Positions 8,991 to 17,761 are shown, numbered from the stretch's first letter. The stretch: DNA of 64,000 nucleotides from Glutamicibacter mishrai (GCF_012221945.1 NZ_CP032549.1:1736001-1800000), one strand, 5' to 3'. The notes: generated by a model not told the origin, from the sequence alone. Translations and numbers: made by a program.

Positions 8991-9104
8991 CTAGGAATCC
9001 ACTGTTCCGGAGGTTGGAGAGACAAGGCCGAAATTGCCGGCAGGCATAAAGCCGCCGCCACGTCGCCATGTGCGATGAGTAGAAATATCCAGAGTGATAT
9101 TCAT
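8991..9104 (-). CDS. 37-aa peptide, possible leader peptide
   Basis: The ORF starts at ATG 9104 after a very strong ribosome-binding site (AGGAGGTGG, eight bases upstream) and ends at TAG 8991. The peptide begins MNITLDISTHRTWRRGGG. I do not recognise it. A strong site on a tiny ORF before a hairpin that can cover the next ribosome-binding site fits a regulatory leader peptide, although a small functional peptide or a modified-peptide precursor is also possible. No modification enzyme lies nearby. Confidence 0.45.
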   Translation of the reverse strand: MNITLDISTHRTWRRGGGFMPAGNFGLVSPTSGTVDS

Positions 9105-9139
9105 CGTTTCTCCACCTCCTAAAATCTCTTCGTAGCCAG

Positions 9140-9201
9140 TCGTGATCAATCACGAGGCTTTGCTGATAAGTTTTATCGATCCGCAAGTCTCATTGAGACT
9201 T
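9140..9201 (-). promoter_or_regulatory. two palindromes upstream of the small-ORF operon
   Basis: TCGTGAT-CA-ATCACGA (9140-9155) and AAGTCTCA-T-TGAGACTT (9185-9201) are near-perfect palindromes between the pcnA terminator region and the 37-aa ORF. They could be operators for a dimeric regulator or hairpins in the 5' leader. No clear sigma-70 promoter was found, only AT-rich sequence around 9210-9225. Confidence 0.4.
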
Positions 9202-9285
9202 CCCAATCACAATATTTAGCATACATGGATTGGCCAGACTGCGCCACTAGTTAAGTCAAAAAGTTTAAGAACTTTTTTGAGTGCG

Positions 9286-9319
9286 CAAAAATGCCCAACA
9301 CCTCGCGGGTGTTGGGCAT
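9286..9319 (-). terminator. intrinsic terminator of pcnA
   Basis: Twelve perfect pairs, ATGCCCAACACC (9291-9302) with GGTGTTGGGCAT (9308-9319), are followed on the minus strand by five U residues. A second, AT-rich stem (AAAAAGTT/AACTTTTT, 9258-9277) follows and may stop transcription from either side. Confidence 0.85.
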
Positions 9320-9347
9320 CTTCGCAGCACTCTTCTCAAGTCAGCGA

Positions 9348-10799
9348 TTACTCTCCGGTAATCGCTTCCTGGGCCTCGGGCTGTTCCTTCCACCAGGCTC
9401 GAAGCTGCTCTACAGCGGCTTCTTCACCGAGCGGACCCTCATCCAGGCGGAGCTCGAGCAGGAAGTTATACGCGCGGCCGACCACAGGACCTGGCTTGAT
9501 TCCCAGAAGCGCCATGATCTGCTGGCCGTCCAGGTCCGGGCGGATGGACTTGAGTTCTTCCTGTTCCGCGATCTGGGCAATACGTGCCTCGAGGTCATCG
9601 TAGGCAAAGGCCAGCCGGTCAGCCTTCTTGCGATTGCGGGTCGTGACATCCGAACGCGTCAGCCGGTGAAGATGCTCGAGCAAGTCCCCGGCATCGGTGA
9701 CATAGCGGCGAACGGCCGAATCAGTCCATCCGGCATCGCCATAGCCGTAGAAGCGCATATGCAATTCCACAAGGCGGGCTACCGCTTTGGTGGTTTCCTT
9801 GTCGAAGCGCAAGGTGCGCATCCGCGCTTTGACCAGCTTGGAGCCGACCATGTCGTGGTGGCGGAAGGACACCGCTCCGCTCGGTTCGAATTTGCGAGTC
9901 GCGGGCTTGCCGATATCGTGCATCAACGCGGCAAAGCGCAGCACGAAGTTCGGTCCTGGAACCGGACCGTCCTGATCGGTTTCCAGCCCGATTGCCTGCT
10001 CGAGCACGGTGAGCGAATGCTGGTAGACATCCTTATGCCTATGGTGCTCGTCAATTTCAAGACGCAGGGCGGAAACCTCGGGAAGCACCTTGTCGGCCAA
10101 GCCGGTTTCGACAAGCAGGTTGATTCCGGCACGGGGGTCAGCGCCGTTGATCAGCTTCACCAGTTCATCGCGCACGCGTTCTGCGGAGATGATATCGATG
10201 CGCTCGGTCATTTCGCTCATGGCCTTGCGCACTTCGGCGCTCACTTCGATTTGCAGCTGAGAAGCGAATCGCGCGGCGCGCATCATGCGCAAGGGGTCAT
10301 CAGAGAAGGAAATGTCAGGGGCACCCGGGGTGCGAATGGACTGGTCCTTCAGCGATGAGACGCCATCGAAGGGGTCAACAAGTTCAAGGTCCGGCAACCT
10401 CAGGGCCATGGAGTTCATGGTGAAGTCGCGGCGGAACAGGTCATCGTGCAGATTATCGCCGAAGGCGACGATAGGCTTCCGCGATTCCTTGTCATAGGCA
10501 TCAGCGCGATAGGTCGTGACCTCTAGGGTGTGCTCACCCTTTTTCAGGGCAATGGTGCCGAACTCTCGTCCCACATCCCAGATATTGTCAGCCCAGCCAG
10601 AGATCACCTTGATGGTTTCCTCGGGACGCGCGCTCGTGGTGAAGTCGAGGTCGGGAGATACTCGACCCAGGTACAGATCTCGAACCGGTCCACCCACCAG
10701 GGACAGCTCATGGCCTGCCGTGACAAAGCGGTCGGCCAAGTCGAAAATGACCGAGGGCAGGATTTGACGCAATGCGTCAGGTGAGGGAAGTGCATGCAT
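9348..10799 (-). CDS. pcnA: CCA tRNA nucleotidyltransferase
   Basis: Adds or repairs the 3' CCA end of tRNAs. The nucleotidyltransferase head is seen near the N-terminus as LVGGPVRDLYLG followed by the metal-binding DLDF (residues about 35-53). An HD-type motif, ALMHDIGKP, lies near 280. The length of 483 residues fits the actinobacterial form that carries an HD domain. It is divergent from the NUDIX gene, with 124 bases between the starts, and has its own terminator. In Mycobacterium the orthologue also lies beside a NUDIX gene and murJ, so the order is conserved. Confidence 0.95.
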   Translation of the reverse strand: MHALPSPDALRQILPSVIFDLADRFVTAGHELSLVGGPVRDLYLGRVSPDLDFTTSARPEETIKVISGWADNIWDVGREFGTIALKKGEHTLEVTTYRADAYDKESRKPIVAFGDNLHDDLFRRDFTMNSMALRLPDLELVDPFDGVSSLKDQSIRTPGAPDISFSDDPLRMMRAARFASQLQIEVSAEVRKAMSEMTERIDIISAERVRDELVKLINGADPRAGINLLVETGLADKVLPEVSALRLEIDEHHRHKDVYQHSLTVLEQAIGLETDQDGPVPGPNFVLRFAALMHDIGKPATRKFEPSGAVSFRHHDMVGSKLVKARMRTLRFDKETTKAVARLVELHMRFYGYGDAGWTDSAVRRYVTDAGDLLEHLHRLTRSDVTTRNRKKADRLAFAYDDLEARIAQIAEQEELKSIRPDLDGQQIMALLGIKPGPVVGRAYNFLLELRLDEGPLGEEAAVEQLRAWWKEQPEAQEAITGE

Positions 10800-10923
10800 A
10801 GTTACTTAAGCGTGCCAGAAATCTGTGTGAATTGCTTGAAAATGCGCTGATTTTGCTTGCGAGATAACTTACTTGTCCACGTCGATAAAGCGAACGCGGC
10901 TACTTTCTCGATAGAGTGGATTC

Positions 10924-11463
10924 ATGAACCGACCGATCCCGTCTGCCCCAAAGCGCACTCCATTGACTGCGTCAATGGCTCGCGCGCAGGCAACTGGCGG
11001 TCATACAAGCTTGCCAACAGTGGAAGAAGTCTCTTCCGGCGGCATCGTCATCGACTTCAATGCCCCGCAGCTTCCGGTAGCGATTATCGCCCGGTACAAC
11101 CGCGGCGGCCGCCTGGAATGGTGCCTGCCCAAAGGGCATCCCGAGGGCGTGGAATCCAATGAGGAAGCGGCGATCCGCGAAATCGAGGAGGAAACCGGCA
11201 TCGCCGGCCGCATCCTCGCGCCGCTGGGTTCGGTCGACTACTGGTTCACCGTGACAAACTACCGAGTGCACAAAACCGTGCACCATTTCCTGCTGGAAGC
11301 TACCGGCGGGCATTTGACGATCGAGAACGATCCCGATCACGAAGCCGTCGATGTTGCCTGGGTCCCCCTGGATTCCCTCGGCAAACGCCTGTCCTTCCCC
11401 AATGAGCGCCGGATCGCTGATCTGGCACGCGAGGTTCTAACAAAGCATGACTCAGGTTCCTAA
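10924..11463 (+). CDS. NUDIX hydrolase, MutT4-like
   Basis: A pyrophosphohydrolase with an intact Nudix box: GHPEGVE at about residues 72-78, then REIEEETGI ending near 94, matching Gx5Ex7REUxEExGU. Placement between pcnA and murJ matches MutT4 (Rv3908) of Mycobacterium. The first 35 residues before SGGIVIDF are low-complexity and may be dispensable. The ATG at 10924 has only a weak site upstream. The 3' end overlaps the murJ start by 17 bases, which suggests a joint transcript. The true substrate (oxidised nucleotide, dinucleoside polyphosphate or other) cannot be read from sequence. Confidence 0.9.
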   Translation: MNRPIPSAPKRTPLTASMARAQATGGHTSLPTVEEVSSGGIVIDFNAPQLPVAIIARYNRGGRLEWCLPKGHPEGVESNEEAAIREIEEETGIAGRILAPLGSVDYWFTVTNYRVHKTVHHFLLEATGGHLTIENDPDHEAVDVAWVPLDSLGKRLSFPNERRIADLAREVLTKHDSGS

Positions 11464-13207
11464 TTCATCTGCCGGCTCCGATCAGCAGCCAATGACCGGG
11501 GCCATGGACTTAGTCGCCGAACCTCCTGTGGAGCTGCATCATCAGCAAGGCAGGTCCCGCTCCAAGATTTATGCCCTGATGGCCTCGGGCACCCTCGTAT
11601 CGCGACTGCTCGGATTCGTCCGCACCGCGCTGCTGGCCATGGCCATCGGCTCGGTCACCTCGGTGGCCGACATCTTTGAAAAAGCCAACGTCATCCCGAC
11701 GATCATCTACATGCTGCTGGCCGGCGGCGTGTTCAACGTGGTGCTCATTCCCCAGCTGATCAAGGCCTCCAAGGCCAAGGACCGAGGGGCTTCCTACACC
11801 TCGAAGCTGATCTCGCTGACCGTGGTGGTGATGGGCATCCTGACCCTGATCCTCACCCTGGGCGCGCGGCCGCTGATCACGGCGCTGACCAATAACTGGT
11901 CTGAACCGATGATCGTGCTCGGCACCGCTTTCGCCTACTGGTCGCTGCCGCAGATCTTCTTCTACGGGCTCTACGCGGTGCTCGGCCAGGTGTTGAATGC
12001 CAACGGCCGATTCGCCGCCTTCATGTGGGCCCCGGCGATCAACAACATCATCCAGCTGGTGGTTATTGGCGCGTTCATCGTGACCTTCGGTGCCTATACC
12101 TCGGGCGATCCGATGCAGGACTGGAGCTCGCTGAAAACCATGTGGCTGGCCGGCGGAGCCACCCTGGGCATCGTGATGCAGTCCCTGGTGCTGTTCTGGC
12201 CGCTGAAGAAGGTCGGGCTCAAGCTCACCCTCGACTTCGGCTGGCGCGGCATGGGCCTGCGCCACGTGGGCAAGCTGGCGATCTGGACCCTGGCCGCCAT
12301 GGTCATCGGCAACCTCTCCTCGCTGCTGTACTCCAAGATCGTCTCCGGGGCGACCGCAGCACGCGCCCAGATGCCAGCCGAGCAGGCCGCCTCGGTGGCC
12401 GGCGAATACGCGCTGAACACTTCGCAGCTGATCACCGTCCTGCCGCACTCCCTGTTCGCCTTGACGGTGGCCACGGTGCTGTTCAACGACTTCGCCCGGG
12501 CCTTCGCCGAGAAGCGCGTCAACGATGTCGGCCAGCTGCTGAACCGCGGCATGCGATCCACCGCGATCCCGATCGTATTCTGCACCATCGTATTCATCGT
12601 GCTCGCCGGACCTTTGGGCCGCCTCTTTGCCGGTTCATCCGAAAATGCCGCACAGGCCGCCGGTGCGCTGGGCCAGCTGCTGGTGCTGACGTCTTTGGGC
12701 CTGCCATTCAAGTCCCTGCAGTTCTTCATGCTGCGCGTGTTCTACGCCGAAGAAGATACCCGCACCCCGATGCTGATCCAGACCGCCACCGCGGCCCTGG
12801 GCCTGGTCTTGGCCTTCTCCGCCGCCGCGCTGGTCGATCCGATGCACATCGCCGCGGCCATCGCCTTCATCTACGGGCTGACCAACGTGCTGGGCTGCAT
12901 CGGCACCCATTACCTGGTCAAGCGCCGCTACGGCAGCTATGGCGTCACCTCGGTGATCGATACCTACGTCCGCGTGGGCTGGATGGCGACCATCGCCGGT
13001 GCCGTCGGTAGCCTCGTGCTCTGGCTGCTGGGCGGATTCAGCTTCGGCTTCGCCTACAGTTCGCTGATCAACGCCATCATTTCGATCATTCTGGTCGCCG
13101 GAACCATGGGCGTGGTCTACATCGGTTTGCTGCACAAAACCAAGGTCCCGGAGCTCGATGGCTTCCTCGGCCCGATCCTTCGTCGGATCCCAGGATTCAA
13201 GCGCTGA
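11447..13207 (+). CDS. murJ: lipid II flippase MurJ
   Basis: An integral membrane protein of the MviN/MurJ family that flips the peptidoglycan precursor lipid II to the outer membrane face. The roughly 45 polar N-terminal residues are followed by the family opening ALMASGTLVSRLLGFVRTAL, and about 14 hydrophobic segments can be followed to the end at residue 586. The mycobacterial protein carries an additional pseudokinase and extracellular domain on the same chain. Here the chain stops after the membrane part, and a separate pseudokinase-like gene follows 125 bases later. The start overlaps the NUDIX gene; an internal ATG 45 bases downstream is an alternative. Confidence 0.93.
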   Translation: MTQVPNSSAGSDQQPMTGAMDLVAEPPVELHHQQGRSRSKIYALMASGTLVSRLLGFVRTALLAMAIGSVTSVADIFEKANVIPTIIYMLLAGGVFNVVLIPQLIKASKAKDRGASYTSKLISLTVVVMGILTLILTLGARPLITALTNNWSEPMIVLGTAFAYWSLPQIFFYGLYAVLGQVLNANGRFAAFMWAPAINNIIQLVVIGAFIVTFGAYTSGDPMQDWSSLKTMWLAGGATLGIVMQSLVLFWPLKKVGLKLTLDFGWRGMGLRHVGKLAIWTLAAMVIGNLSSLLYSKIVSGATAARAQMPAEQAASVAGEYALNTSQLITVLPHSLFALTVATVLFNDFARAFAEKRVNDVGQLLNRGMRSTAIPIVFCTIVFIVLAGPLGRLFAGSSENAAQAAGALGQLLVLTSLGLPFKSLQFFMLRVFYAEEDTRTPMLIQTATAALGLVLAFSAAALVDPMHIAAAIAFIYGLTNVLGCIGTHYLVKRRYGSYGVTSVIDTYVRVGWMATIAGAVGSLVLWLLGGFSFGFAYSSLINAIISIILVAGTMGVVYIGLLHKTKVPELDGFLGPILRRIPGFKR

Positions 13208-13332
13208 AAATCCTCTGAAACTTGCTAGTGATTATGGGCAAATTGGCACCATTTAGAGTTCACTGACAGGTAACATGACAGGTGGTGGTCTGAGTACTGC
13301 TACCGAAGAACAATCAACCCTTGGAGATGCAC

Positions 13333-14949
13333 GTGTCGCAGCCAATCGATGTCGGCTCTGTCCTCAGCGGCCGCTACCAGGTCACTGAGACTGTCCTTTC
13401 ATCAGCTGAAGGTGACTTGGTACTCGGCGGCATTGACCAGGTGCTGAACCGATCCGTGAGCATCATGGTGGCATCGAGCGAGAATTCCTCGCAGCTTGCA
13501 GCCAGCGCCCGTGAAATTGCCATGGGCGAGCGCGCCTCCAACGTCCAGGTCCTGGATCTGGGCATCACCGACTCCAACCAGACCTATCTGGTTGCCAACG
13601 TCGCCCGCTCCTCGGACCTCTTGGACCTCGTCCTTGAATCCGACGACGCACCCTACGTCGAGCCGTTCTTCACCGATACCCTTGGCACCGAGATCTTCGG
13701 CGAATCCCGCCAAGCCGTACCCGAAACCTACGAGTACGAGGATGAAGAGCCAGAGCACCAGCACAAGCTGGGCACCGCGTTCTCCAGCGGCCTGGCCGGC
13801 TTGAAGAACCGCTTCGGCAAGAAGAACCACGAACAGGCAGAAGGGCAGCAGTTCGACCAGACTGCCCCTAACGAGCAGGTTCCTGCCACCACCGCAACCC
13901 CCGTGACTCCTGCCGAGCAGCCGGCCACTCAAGATCAGCCAGCGGTTTCCCGCCTGGATGATGAAGATGACGAGCCAAACGTCACCGCCACCGCGGCCCT
14001 GGCAGCTGCAGCCCAGTCCAAGGGCGACACCCCAGCCAAGTCCAAGCCTGAACAGGGAGCCAAGGAACAGTCTTCCAAGGCTGAACCGAAAAAGAAGCCT
14101 GCACAAGAGGAGCAGAAGCCAGCCAAGAAGAAGGCAGGCGCTGTTGCCGCCGGCGCAGCAGCGGCTGGAGCCGGTGCGGCTGGAGCTGCTGTAGCAGCCG
14201 GTGGTGCCAAGGCCTCGACTTTCCCTGCTGCGGCCAAGAACGTCCCTGCACAGGGCGCTGCGGCCCCTGTTGTGGACAAGGAAGAGGACGAGAACACCTC
14301 GAAGGGAACCCGCCTGCTGGTCGGCGCGGTCCTGCTGATCGTTCTGGTTCTCGCCGTGGTCTTCGCGTTCAACTTCCTCGGCGGCGACAAGGACACCACC
14401 GCTGACGGTTCAGGCGAGCAGACCGAAGCTTCACAGCCTGCTGAGTCCGAGCAGGCCAAAGAATCCACCGAGCCGGCTCTGCCAAAGCCCGAAATCTCCG
14501 ACGTCTCGCGTTTGGTGCCGGGCAATCAGCAGCTGAATGCCGAAACCGATGGCAACCTGTCGAACATGATCGACGGCAACGCCTCGAGCGCCTACAACAC
14601 CTACACCTACACCACCAGCAACTTCGGTGGCTTCGCCTCGAACATGGTCTTCATCCTCGAGCTCGAAGACAAGTCCGCGATCTCCGAGGTCAATCTGGAC
14701 GGCCTGAACGCTACTGGTGGCGACTACGAAATCCTGGTCGGTGATTCCGATGACCTGGGCGATGCCAAGTCCGTGGCCAAGGGTTCCTTCTCCGGCCCGT
14801 CGGTCTCCGTGACCGTGAAGGATGGCGACAAGGATTCGATGGAAGGCTCCTATGTCTTCCTGAACGTCACTGACCTGCCACGCAAGGCTTCGGGCGGCAA
14901 CGAATCGCGCCCATACGGCCTGCAAATCGGTGAGTTCTCCGCCAAGTAA
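13333..14949 (+). CDS. membrane pseudokinase-like protein with extracellular discoidin-like domain
   Basis: The N-terminus (GSVLSGRYQVTETVLSS) reads like the first strands of a Hanks-type kinase, but no catalytic HRD or DFG motif is seen, so it looks like a pseudokinase fragment. A long acidic and Ala/Lys-rich linker follows, then one membrane helix (LLVGAVLLIVLVLAVVFAF, near residue 330). The exterior domain of about 150 residues begins SDVSRLVPGNQQ and resembles the discoidin-like fold at the end of mycobacterial MviN. It probably regulates MurJ in trans. GTG 13333 is chosen because GGAG lies six bases upstream; TTG 13321 and ATG 13327 are in-frame alternatives. Confidence 0.65.
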   Translation: MSQPIDVGSVLSGRYQVTETVLSSAEGDLVLGGIDQVLNRSVSIMVASSENSSQLAASAREIAMGERASNVQVLDLGITDSNQTYLVANVARSSDLLDLVLESDDAPYVEPFFTDTLGTEIFGESRQAVPETYEYEDEEPEHQHKLGTAFSSGLAGLKNRFGKKNHEQAEGQQFDQTAPNEQVPATTATPVTPAEQPATQDQPAVSRLDDEDDEPNVTATAALAAAAQSKGDTPAKSKPEQGAKEQSSKAEPKKKPAQEEQKPAKKKAGAVAAGAAAAGAGAAGAAVAAGGAKASTFPAAAKNVPAQGAAAPVVDKEEDENTSKGTRLLVGAVLLIVLVLAVVFAFNFLGGDKDTTADGSGEQTEASQPAESEQAKESTEPALPKPEISDVSRLVPGNQQLNAETDGNLSNMIDGNASSAYNTYTYTTSNFGGFASNMVFILELEDKSAISEVNLDGLNATGGDYEILVGDSDDLGDAKSVAKGSFSGPSVSVTVKDGDKDSMEGSYVFLNVTDLPRKASGGNESRPYGLQIGEFSAK

Positions 14950-14982
14950 TAGAAGCGGAATTTTTTAGCAAAGCCATACGTT

Positions 14983-15019
14983 GAGGTGGATAGTGAGGTA
15001 AAGCCTCGCTATCCACCTC
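14983..15019 (+). promoter_or_regulatory. strong hairpin in the trxB leader
   Basis: A 16-pair stem with one G-U runs from 14983-14998 to 15004-15019 with a five-base loop (TAAAG). No T-run follows, and the trxB start is 30 bases downstream. It may terminate the preceding gene inefficiently or structure the trxB leader. Confidence 0.55.
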
Positions 15020-15049
15020 GCACTATTAGGACGAAAGGGTTCTACCCCC

Positions 15050-16015
15050 GTGACTTCAGCACAGAACGACGAAATCCGCGACGTAATCATCGTCGGCTCC
15101 GGCCCGTCGGGTTATACCGCTGCGATTTACACCGCGCGTGCGAACCTGAAACCACTGGTCATCGCCGGTTCGGTCACCGCTGGCGGCGAACTGATGAACA
15201 CCACGGATGTGGAAAACTTCCCAGGGTTCCCAGAGGGAATCATGGGCCCAGACCTGATGGACAACATGCAGAAGCAGGCCGAGCGCTTCGGCGCTGAGAT
15301 CCTCTTCGATGATGTCACTGCGATGGACCTCACAGGCGAGATCAAGACCCTCTCGCTGGCCGACGGCACCACCTTCCGTGCCCGCAGCGTGATCGTCTCC
15401 ACCGGCTCCGCATACCGCGAACTGGGCCTGGAAGACGAGAAGCGCCTCTCCGGCCACGGCGTCTCCTGGTGCGCAACCTGCGATGGTTTCTTCTTCCGCG
15501 AGCAGAACATTGCCGTGATCGGCGGTGGCGACTCCGCTATGGAGGAAGCACTGTTCCTGACCAAGTTCGCTTCCAAAGTCACCGTGGTGCACCGCCGCAG
15601 CGAGCTTCGTGCATCGAAGATCATGGCCGACCGCGCCCTGGCTCACGAGAAGATCGACTTCGTGTGGGACTCCGAGGTAGTCGGCATCAACGGCGAGGAC
15701 AAGGTTCAGAGCATCGCCCTGAAGAACCTCGTCAACGGCGAAGAGAGCACCTTGGATGTGACCGGCATCTTCGTAGCCATCGGTAATGATCCACGTGTAG
15801 ATCTCGTCAAGGATCAGCTTGAACTGACTTCCGAAGGCACCATTGCCGTCGAAGGACGTACTTCGAAGACTTCGCTGCCCGGCGTATTCGCCGCCGGCGA
15901 CGTCATCGATTCCACCTACCGCCAGGCAATCACCGCAGCCGCTTCGGGCTGCGCCGCTGCACAGGATGTGGAGCACTACCTGGCTAACGTCAACGAATCC
16001 GTAACAACCGTCTAA
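15050..16015 (+). CDS. trxB: thioredoxin reductase
   Basis: A FAD/NADPH enzyme that reduces thioredoxin. The FAD-binding motif GSGPSGYTAAIYTARA begins near residue 16. The redox pair CATC lies at about 143-146, the NADPH-binding motif GGGDSAMEEA near 161, and the closing FAD motif GVFAAGDV near 286. The length of 321 residues is typical. The start is GTG 15050, with AAAGGG about nine bases upstream. trxA follows after 29 bases, so the two are surely co-transcribed. Confidence 0.97.
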   Translation: MTSAQNDEIRDVIIVGSGPSGYTAAIYTARANLKPLVIAGSVTAGGELMNTTDVENFPGFPEGIMGPDLMDNMQKQAERFGAEILFDDVTAMDLTGEIKTLSLADGTTFRARSVIVSTGSAYRELGLEDEKRLSGHGVSWCATCDGFFFREQNIAVIGGGDSAMEEALFLTKFASKVTVVHRRSELRASKIMADRALAHEKIDFVWDSEVVGINGEDKVQSIALKNLVNGEESTLDVTGIFVAIGNDPRVDLVKDQLELTSEGTIAVEGRTSKTSLPGVFAAGDVIDSTYRQAITAAASGCAAAQDVEHYLANVNESVTTV

Positions 16016-16044
16016 TTAGATTTCTCAGAAAGGGGTTGTCTCTC

Positions 16045-16368
16045 ATGAGCAACGCAAAAGCAGTAACTGAAGCAACCTTCCAGAGCGAAGTTCTGGATGC
16101 CGAAAAGCCAGTCATCGTCGATTTCTGGGCAGAGTGGTGCGGTCCTTGCCGTCAGCTTGGTCCAGTTCTGGATCAGATCGCTGAAGAGCACGCTGCCAAG
16201 GTAGACGTCGTCAAGGTCAACGTTGACGAGAACCAGGGCATCGCCGCCAAGTACGGCATCACCAGCATCCCAGCTGTTTACGTCTTCAAGGGTGGCGAGC
16301 ACGTTGCCACTTCGATCGGTGCCAAGCCAAAGGCTGTCATCGAGAAGGACTTCGCAGATTACCTGTAA
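16045..16368 (+). CDS. trxA: thioredoxin
   Basis: A 107-residue thioredoxin with the active site WCGPC (about residues 31-35) and the conserved cis-proline stretch TSIPAVYVF near 74. It is reduced by the adjacent TrxB and in turn reduces ribonucleotide reductase and other disulfides. ATG 16045 is preferred to the upstream in-frame TTG 16036 because AAAGGGG lies nine bases before it. A strong terminator follows directly, so transcription from this side does not enter the long gene-free tract. Confidence 0.97.
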   Translation: MSNAKAVTEATFQSEVLDAEKPVIVDFWAEWCGPCRQLGPVLDQIAEEHAAKVDVVKVNVDENQGIAAKYGITSIPAVYVFKGGEHVATSIGAKPKAVIEKDFADYL

Positions 16369-16385
16369 GTCTTAATACAGAAGCG

Positions 16386-16419
16386 AAAACGGGACCGGCC
16401 ACTGGCCGGTCCCGTTTTT
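16386..16419 (+). terminator. intrinsic terminator of trxBA
   Basis: AAAACGGGACCGGCC (16386-16400) pairs with GGCCGGTCCCGTTTT (16404-16418) over a three-base loop, and the T-run continues to 16419. This is a textbook rho-independent terminator. Confidence 0.95.
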
Positions 16420-17643
16420 CTAACCCTGGAAGCATTCCCAAACCCTACCTGGGGTCAGGGTATCGGTGAGGGTACATCCAGAGGTTTCCTGACGAAGGAA
16501 TTCACATTTGAAAACTATTTAACTTGTTTTCGTATTTTCATCAGTATTGTACTCATACACACTGCCCTCATTTCCTGGAATTGCCAGCACCTCTCTCGTG
16601 AAAGCCAATTCCGCACCCGCCAAATCATATTTCTAATCGGGATGGGTTTATTTTCGCCCCGCTAGGCGTTGTCGAGCTGATGGCTGAGAGCATTGGGGAC
16701 GCAGATGACACCAGCGGGGTTCGCCACGAAATCTTCCCCCGCACTCGCGATCTTGTCACTAGGCAATCGAGCACTTACGGTTCTCATTCATTTGCAATCA
16801 TCTAGAGCCGGCAACCGACTATGTTTTCTCGCTCCACCCTTGCTCTTTCGAAATCGCCTCTCGTACCTGTTGTCGTTTCAGTCGATACGTGTCCCGGTTA
16901 CTGAGGATCTTGCGTGCTCACGAACCAGACACGCTAGCCATGCGAAGTCTCGGGGACCATCTGAATCTCAACAGTCGTTTCCACATTTCACAGATTTGGC
17001 TCGTAGGCGCCACCGATTGCAAATTACATTCCCACCAGCTCTTCCCCGATTGCCCGCTAAGCACACGACACCGTCACCGAGAATGTTCAGCCTTACCGAG
17101 CACACCTATGATGGCTGATCCGCTCCAGCCTGAGCAGCACAGACGGATAGTCGATGTTGAGATGCGAATCCGTTCGTGGACAGTGCATACCAACGTCGAC
17201 GATTCCCAGCGGTTGGTTGATGCTGACTTAAGGAATCTATTCTGCCCAGCACCGCGGACTGAGGATTCCGGCGCAAGATTCTTTGTGGTTTGTTCATTCC
17301 TCTCTCCGTACTGGAGGGCCAATACATTTTGAACCACTTCGAACCTACGACTAGGTCGACCTCCCATATGCAGGCCGCAAATCCGTGCTGGTTGTCCGGA
17401 TCTTAAGCACTTCCAATAACCCATTCGGGAGAATCATTCCGGGAGTGGCAGCGGTCTGGGTCGGCTTCAATCATCGCGCGAATCAGCTGACAGCCTACGC
17501 AACCTTGTGGGTCCATCCACCTGCATGTCTCACGAGGGATTGTCCTCTTGAGGCTGAGGCGACTGCCTCGTATTGCCATATAGTTGTCCAAGACTGTTCT
17601 ATTACGCGCCACACTTTATGTGCCGTCTCTTGCCCAGCGACAC

Positions 17644-17761
17644 AGCCCTACGCCCGCCTACAGGGCTTCAGAGTGGCCTGGCCACGCCCTCAGAGGGCTA
17701 CAGGAGGCTCTCGGGGTGCTGAGCCGCCTCCGAGAGCGCCCTTGAGACCCTGTGGGATCTC
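17644..17761. other. cluster of five consecutive hairpins
   Basis: Five short inverted repeats follow one another: AGCCCT/AGGGCT (17644-17667), GTGGCC-T-GGCCAC (17673-17685), GCCCT/AGGGC (17686-17698), GCTCTCGG/CCGAGAGC (17707-17737) and GAGACCC/GGGATCTC with a bulge (17744-17761). The block is more G+C-rich than the tract around it. It may be a structured RNA or a protein-binding array. I do not recognise a known RNA family. Confidence 0.4.

Noticed and set aside
8962..9186. 74-codon minus-strand frame over the small leader ORF
   Set aside because: It lacks a ribosome-binding site, whereas the overlapping 37-aa frame has AGGAGGTGG at perfect spacing.
9258..9277. AT-rich hairpin as terminator for an unknown upstream plus-strand gene
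   Set aside because: No plus-strand gene lies upstream of it; I attach it to the pcnA end as a possible second stop.
17644..17761. Hairpin cluster as a CRISPR array
   Set aside because: The repeats differ in sequence and have no regular spacing or shared unit, and no cas gene is near.
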